Positions 56,751 to 59,267 of a stretch of 59,267 bases of DNA are shown here, piece after piece. Origin of the DNA: Meiothermus sp. (GTDB lineage: Bacteria; Deinococcota; Deinococci; Deinococcales; Thermaceae). The DNA lies in contig BPIL01000008.1 of assembly GCA_026004095.1 (NCBI GenBank), positions 1-59,267 of the forward strand, given 5' to 3'. Under the pieces are notes generated by a model. That model was not told the origin of the DNA and did no database searches. It saw nothing but the letters and a program-made list of their open reading frames with translations. The stretch's first letter is position 1, and each line of letters begins with the position of its first letter. A program made the position numbers and the translations under genes.

Positions 56751-56989
56751 TGAGCCTCTACCACCGTGCCCTCAGCCTCAAACTGCCGGATGCTCGTTAT
56801 TTGATAACGATTACCACTGATGGGTTTATATTCGACTTCCCAAGGCAGTACTTTATCAACATTGACTGAACCATCGTAGCTTCCGTTTGAAGTATTGAAA
56901 CACATTAGCAACCCCGAATCAACGACCCGCACATTATCTGTGGCGTAAATGAGGCCCTTAGCTCTGGGCATGTGTTCAATGCGTGCCAC
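56603..56989 (-). CDS. hypothetical protein, 128 aa, AT-rich
   Basis: ORF from GTG 56989 with AT-richer codons than its neighbours. Segments VRVVDSGLLMCFNTSNGSYD, YKPISGNRYQITSIRQFEAE and QWNGFLIIEETKLPSCAVKF look like a small beta-rich domain. No family recognised and no signal peptide. Overlaps the ATPase reading frame; possibly transferred DNA. Confidence 0.5.
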   Translation of the reverse strand: MARIEHMPRAKGLIYATDNVRVVDSGLLMCFNTSNGSYDGSVNVDKVLPWEVEYKPISGNRYQITSIRQFEAEGTVVEAQWNGFLIIEETKLPSCAVKFIQEKFQWVNPTKDGKAHYQERLRLQTALL

Positions 56990-57145
56990 CTGGCGTTTTT
57001 AGGCTTCCAGCAGCTAAACTCGGTAAAGCACCTCCGTTGATCGTGAGCCACATTTAGCAGCTTTTTGCTTACCGAGCCCAAAAGACCCCGTACATGTCGA
57101 GGTCTAGTCTGGTGCAAACTTTTGCTAAGGCTATGTTGCCGTGGG

Positions 57146-57172
57146 TTCACATAAATCACCACAGGCTATAAT
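57146..57172 (+). promoter_or_regulatory. promoter of aroA
   Basis: TTCACA, a 15-bp spacer and a perfect TATAAT (57167-57172); ATG follows 13 nt later, so the leader is only a few nt. The short spacer makes the -35 assignment weak; the -10 is strong. Confidence 0.6.
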
Positions 57173-57185
57173 CCCGGTTGGACTT

Positions 57186-58466
57186 ATGGAACGGCTCATC
57201 CCCCCCACCCCCTCCCTCAAGGGCACCCTTCGCGTTCCCGGCGACAAGTCGGTCACCCACCGCGGCCTTATGCTGGGCACACTGGCCCAGGGCGAAAGCA
57301 CCCTTTACTACCCGCTCAAGGCCGGCGACACCCTCTCCACCGCCCAGGTGATGCGCCAGCTTGGGGCCGAAATTACCGAACAGGGCAAGCATTTTCGCAT
57401 TAAAGGAGCGGGACTTCGGCTCAAAGAGCCCGGCGACGTGCTCGACTGCGGCAACGCCGGCACCCTGATGCGGCTGGTGGCGGGGCTTTTATCGGGGCAG
57501 GATATATTCGCGGTGCTTACCGGCGATGCCTCGCTCCGGCGGCGGCCCATGGGCCGGGTGACCCTCCCCTTGCGGCAGATGGGCGCCCGCATCGAGGGCC
57601 GCGAGAACGGCAAGCTGGCCCCCCTCGCCATCCGGGGCGGCGGGCTGCGGGGCATCCACTACGAGCTGCCGGTCGCCAGCGCCCAGGTCAAGAGCGCCCT
57701 GCTGCTGGCGGGGCTTTTTGCCGAAGAAGACACCGAGGTGCTGGAGCCGGCCCCCACCCGCGACCACACCGAGCGGGTCTTCAGGCACTACGGCCTGCCG
57801 ATTGAGGTGGAAGGACGCCTGATCCGCACCCGCCGGGCCGAACCCTTCGCCGCCAAAGACCTGACCGTACCCGGCGACTTTAGCAGCGCGGCCTTTTTTA
57901 TCGTGGCCGCCCTGATCACCCCCGATTCCGAGGTGACCTTGGAGGGCGTGGGCCTCAACCCCACCCGCACCGGGCTGCTCACGGTGCTCAAAGAGATGGG
58001 GGCCGACCTGAGCTGGGAGGTGACCGAGGGGCAGGATGGCGAGCCGGTGGGCTGGATCCGGGCCCGTTCCTCCCAGCTCCGGGGTGTGGCGGTAGACCCC
58101 CAACTCATCCCACTAATGGTGGACGAGGTGCCCATCCTGGCGGCGGCGGCGGCCTGGGCCGAGGGCGAGACCTATATTCCGGGCCTCGAGGAGCTGCGGG
58201 TCAAGGAGTCCGACCGGGTAGCGGCCATCGCCAAAAACCTGCAAAACCTGGGCGTGCCGGTCGAGGTAGGCCCCGACTGGCTGCGGATCCGCGGCGGCCG
58301 CGTGGCGGGGGGCGGCCTGGTTGAACCCTTCCACGACCACCGCATCGCCATGGCCTTTGCGGTCTGTGGCCTGCCCAAAGGGGTCACGGTGCAGGACGCC
58401 GAGTGGGCCAGCATCAGCTTCCCGAGCTTCTGGGAAGATTTGGCACGACTCGCGGGTAACAAGTAA
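57186..58466 (+). CDS. aroA: 3-phosphoshikimate 1-carboxyvinyltransferase (EPSP synthase)
   Basis: 426 residues. VPGDKSVTHRGLMLGTLAQG, DCGNAGTLMRLVAGLL, LTGDASLRRRPMGRV and PVASAQVKSALLLAGL are EPSP synthase motifs; the Asp and Glu in VDEVPILAAAAAWAEGET and the ELRVKESDR segment complete the active site. Makes EPSP from shikimate 3-phosphate and PEP in the shikimate pathway. The 96GNAG97-type loop (DCGNAGTLMR) has Ala as in class I-like sensitive enzymes. It precedes cmk. Confidence 0.95.
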   Translation: MERLIPPTPSLKGTLRVPGDKSVTHRGLMLGTLAQGESTLYYPLKAGDTLSTAQVMRQLGAEITEQGKHFRIKGAGLRLKEPGDVLDCGNAGTLMRLVAGLLSGQDIFAVLTGDASLRRRPMGRVTLPLRQMGARIEGRENGKLAPLAIRGGGLRGIHYELPVASAQVKSALLLAGLFAEEDTEVLEPAPTRDHTERVFRHYGLPIEVEGRLIRTRRAEPFAAKDLTVPGDFSSAAFFIVAALITPDSEVTLEGVGLNPTRTGLLTVLKEMGADLSWEVTEGQDGEPVGWIRARSSQLRGVAVDPQLIPLMVDEVPILAAAAAWAEGETYIPGLEELRVKESDRVAAIAKNLQNLGVPVEVGPDWLRIRGGRVAGGGLVEPFHDHRIAMAFAVCGLPKGVTVQDAEWASISFPSFWEDLARLAGNK

Positions 58467-58513
58467 GGATTTTGGCCTTGAACACCGCACAAGACCAACC
58501 ACCCCACCACCGC

Positions 58514-59137
58514 ATGACCGAGATCATCACCATAGACGGCCCCTCTGCCTCGGGCAAAACCAGCGTGGCCAGGCTGGTGGCCCAGCGCCTGGGCATTCCC
58601 TACATCTCCAGCGGCCTGCTGTACCGGGCGGTGGCCCTGATGTGCTTGCTCGAGAACGTTTCTGCCGAGGAGATCGAGGCGCGCCTGGCAAAGCACCGCC
58701 TCGAGCTCAAACCCACCCCCACCCAGAACCTGGTTTTTCTGGACGGTCACGAGGTAAGCGAGGCCTTGCACAGCCTCGAGGTAGACCAGGTTGTCTCGGC
58801 GGTAGCGGTGCGCCCCGCCATCCGGGAATACGTCAACCAGGTGCTGCGCCAGATTCCGCCCCCCTTTGTGGTGGACGGGCGCGACATGGGCAGCACGGTG
58901 TTTCCCCAGGCCCGCTACAAGTTCTACCTCACCGCCAACCCCGAGGTGCGGGCCCAGCGCCGCGTCCCCGAGCGGGGCGCTGCCTTCGACACGGTGCTGG
59001 CCGAAATCATCCGGCGCGACGAGGCCGATAAACGCCAGAGCGCCCCGGCCCGGGACGCCATCCTGCTCGACACCAGCCACCTCGACCTCGACGGGGTGGT
59101 GCAAAAGGTGCTCGAGCACATCCAGCCCCTTTCCTAG
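58514..59137 (+). CDS. cmk: cytidylate kinase
   Basis: 207 residues from ATG 58514; the open frame also has a TTG at 58472. Walker A TIDGPSASGKTSVARLVAQR, ISSGLLYRAVAL, VVDGRDMGSTVFPQARYKFY and LTANPEVRAQRR are Cmk motifs. Phosphorylates CMP and dCMP. It lies 47 bp after aroA, a frequent arrangement in bacteria. Confidence 0.92.
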   Translation: MTEIITIDGPSASGKTSVARLVAQRLGIPYISSGLLYRAVALMCLLENVSAEEIEARLAKHRLELKPTPTQNLVFLDGHEVSEALHSLEVDQVVSAVAVRPAIREYVNQVLRQIPPPFVVDGRDMGSTVFPQARYKFYLTANPEVRAQRRVPERGAAFDTVLAEIIRRDEADKRQSAPARDAILLDTSHLDLDGVVQKVLEHIQPLS

Positions 59138-59145
59138 CCGAAAAA

Positions 59146-59169
59146 GAGGGTCGGCCCTAGCCGACCCTC
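59146..59169 (-). terminator. terminator of the gene at the right edge
   Basis: GAGGGTCGGC/GCCGACCCTC, a ten-bp stem with a four-nt loop, followed on the minus strand by TTTTTCGGC, so it serves the minus-strand gene ending at 59190; it can also limit cmk read-through. Confidence 0.8.
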
Positions 59170-59189
59170 CCACCCGGATGAGCTAAAGG

Positions 59190-59267
59190 TTAGCCCTCAA
59201 ACCCCAGCAGAAAGGGATCCTCCAGCAGCTCGGCCACAAAGCGGCAGAAACGGGCCGCGTCGGCCCC
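59190..59267 (-). CDS. C-terminal end of a protein (partial)
   Basis: 25 codons and a stop, reading ARFCRFVAELLEDPFLLGFE in the middle. The start is outside the window. Too short to assign; the strong terminator right after it supports a real gene. Confidence 0.6.
   Translation of the reverse strand, partial: GADAARFCRFVAELLEDPFLLGFEG

Overview
The window looks like a chromosomal segment of a Thermaceae bacterium, most likely Meiothermus. The evidence is high GC, very frequent CTCGAG, a caa3-type cytochrome oxidase with fused subunits I+III and II+cytochrome c, DUF4384 and DUF5317 proteins, and many start codons placed only 5-10 nt after a TAnnnT -10 element (leaderless transcripts). The genus is an inference; no rRNA is present.

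Layout. 0-10 kb: UbiD decarboxylase, hemC, a Fur/PerR regulator, an alpha/beta hydrolase, a run of three frame-broken genes (GlcE-like, type B carboxylesterase, envelope protein), a Rieske oxygenase and a DUF4384 protein. 10-10.7 kb: a tyrosine-recombinase remnant beside tRNA-Val, tRNA-Glu and tRNA-Lys. 10.8-17 kb: heme A synthesis and caa3 oxidase genes (ctaA, ctaB, subunit II-c, subunit I/III) plus a DUF305 protein. 17-21 kb: xylose operon (ROK repressor, xylA, xylB) behind a promoter that overlaps an inverted repeat. 21-24.4 kb: recO, a SpoIID-like protein, a DoxX-like protein. 24.4-33.6 kb: a scarred region with a toxin-antitoxin pair, gene fragments copied from genes present intact elsewhere in the window, a drug-efflux-type MFS gene, a second MFS gene broken by an IS630-family element, and a pair of ABC exporters.

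33.7-40 kb holds the most interesting locus: a compact RiPP (ribosomally made, modified peptide) operon of lower GC and foreign look. It encodes a radical SAM/SPASM maturase, a PqqD-like recognition protein, a soluble S24/S26-type peptidase with an extra domain, an ABC-2 transporter (ATPase and permease) and, last, a 43-residue precursor with core CSCSCSGGAGAGSGSG behind a strong Shine-Dalgarno. Four GGTTACC-type repeats at 20-24 bp spacing lie in front of the operon. On the other side are a 46-residue secreted Cys peptide ORF and a TPR/winged-helix SARP-like regulator. I infer that the regulator drives the operon through the repeats.

40-59 kb is mostly housekeeping: a DUF433/DUF5615 pair, comM, ROK glucokinase, aldo/keto reductase, a 2-phosphoglycerate kinase with three ATP-cones, tRNA-Cys and tRNA-Val, a sigma region 4-like protein, a stand-alone 29-residue peptide gene with its own promoter and terminator, a frame-broken HD-GYP gene, DUF5317, GNAT, a zinc alcohol dehydrogenase, metF-metY under a SAM-I riboswitch whose alternative pairings can be read directly (it hides the Shine-Dalgarno), nrnA, an ABC transporter, aroA and cmk. 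Several frameshifts sit at homopolymers and may be sequencing errors rather than true pseudogenes.
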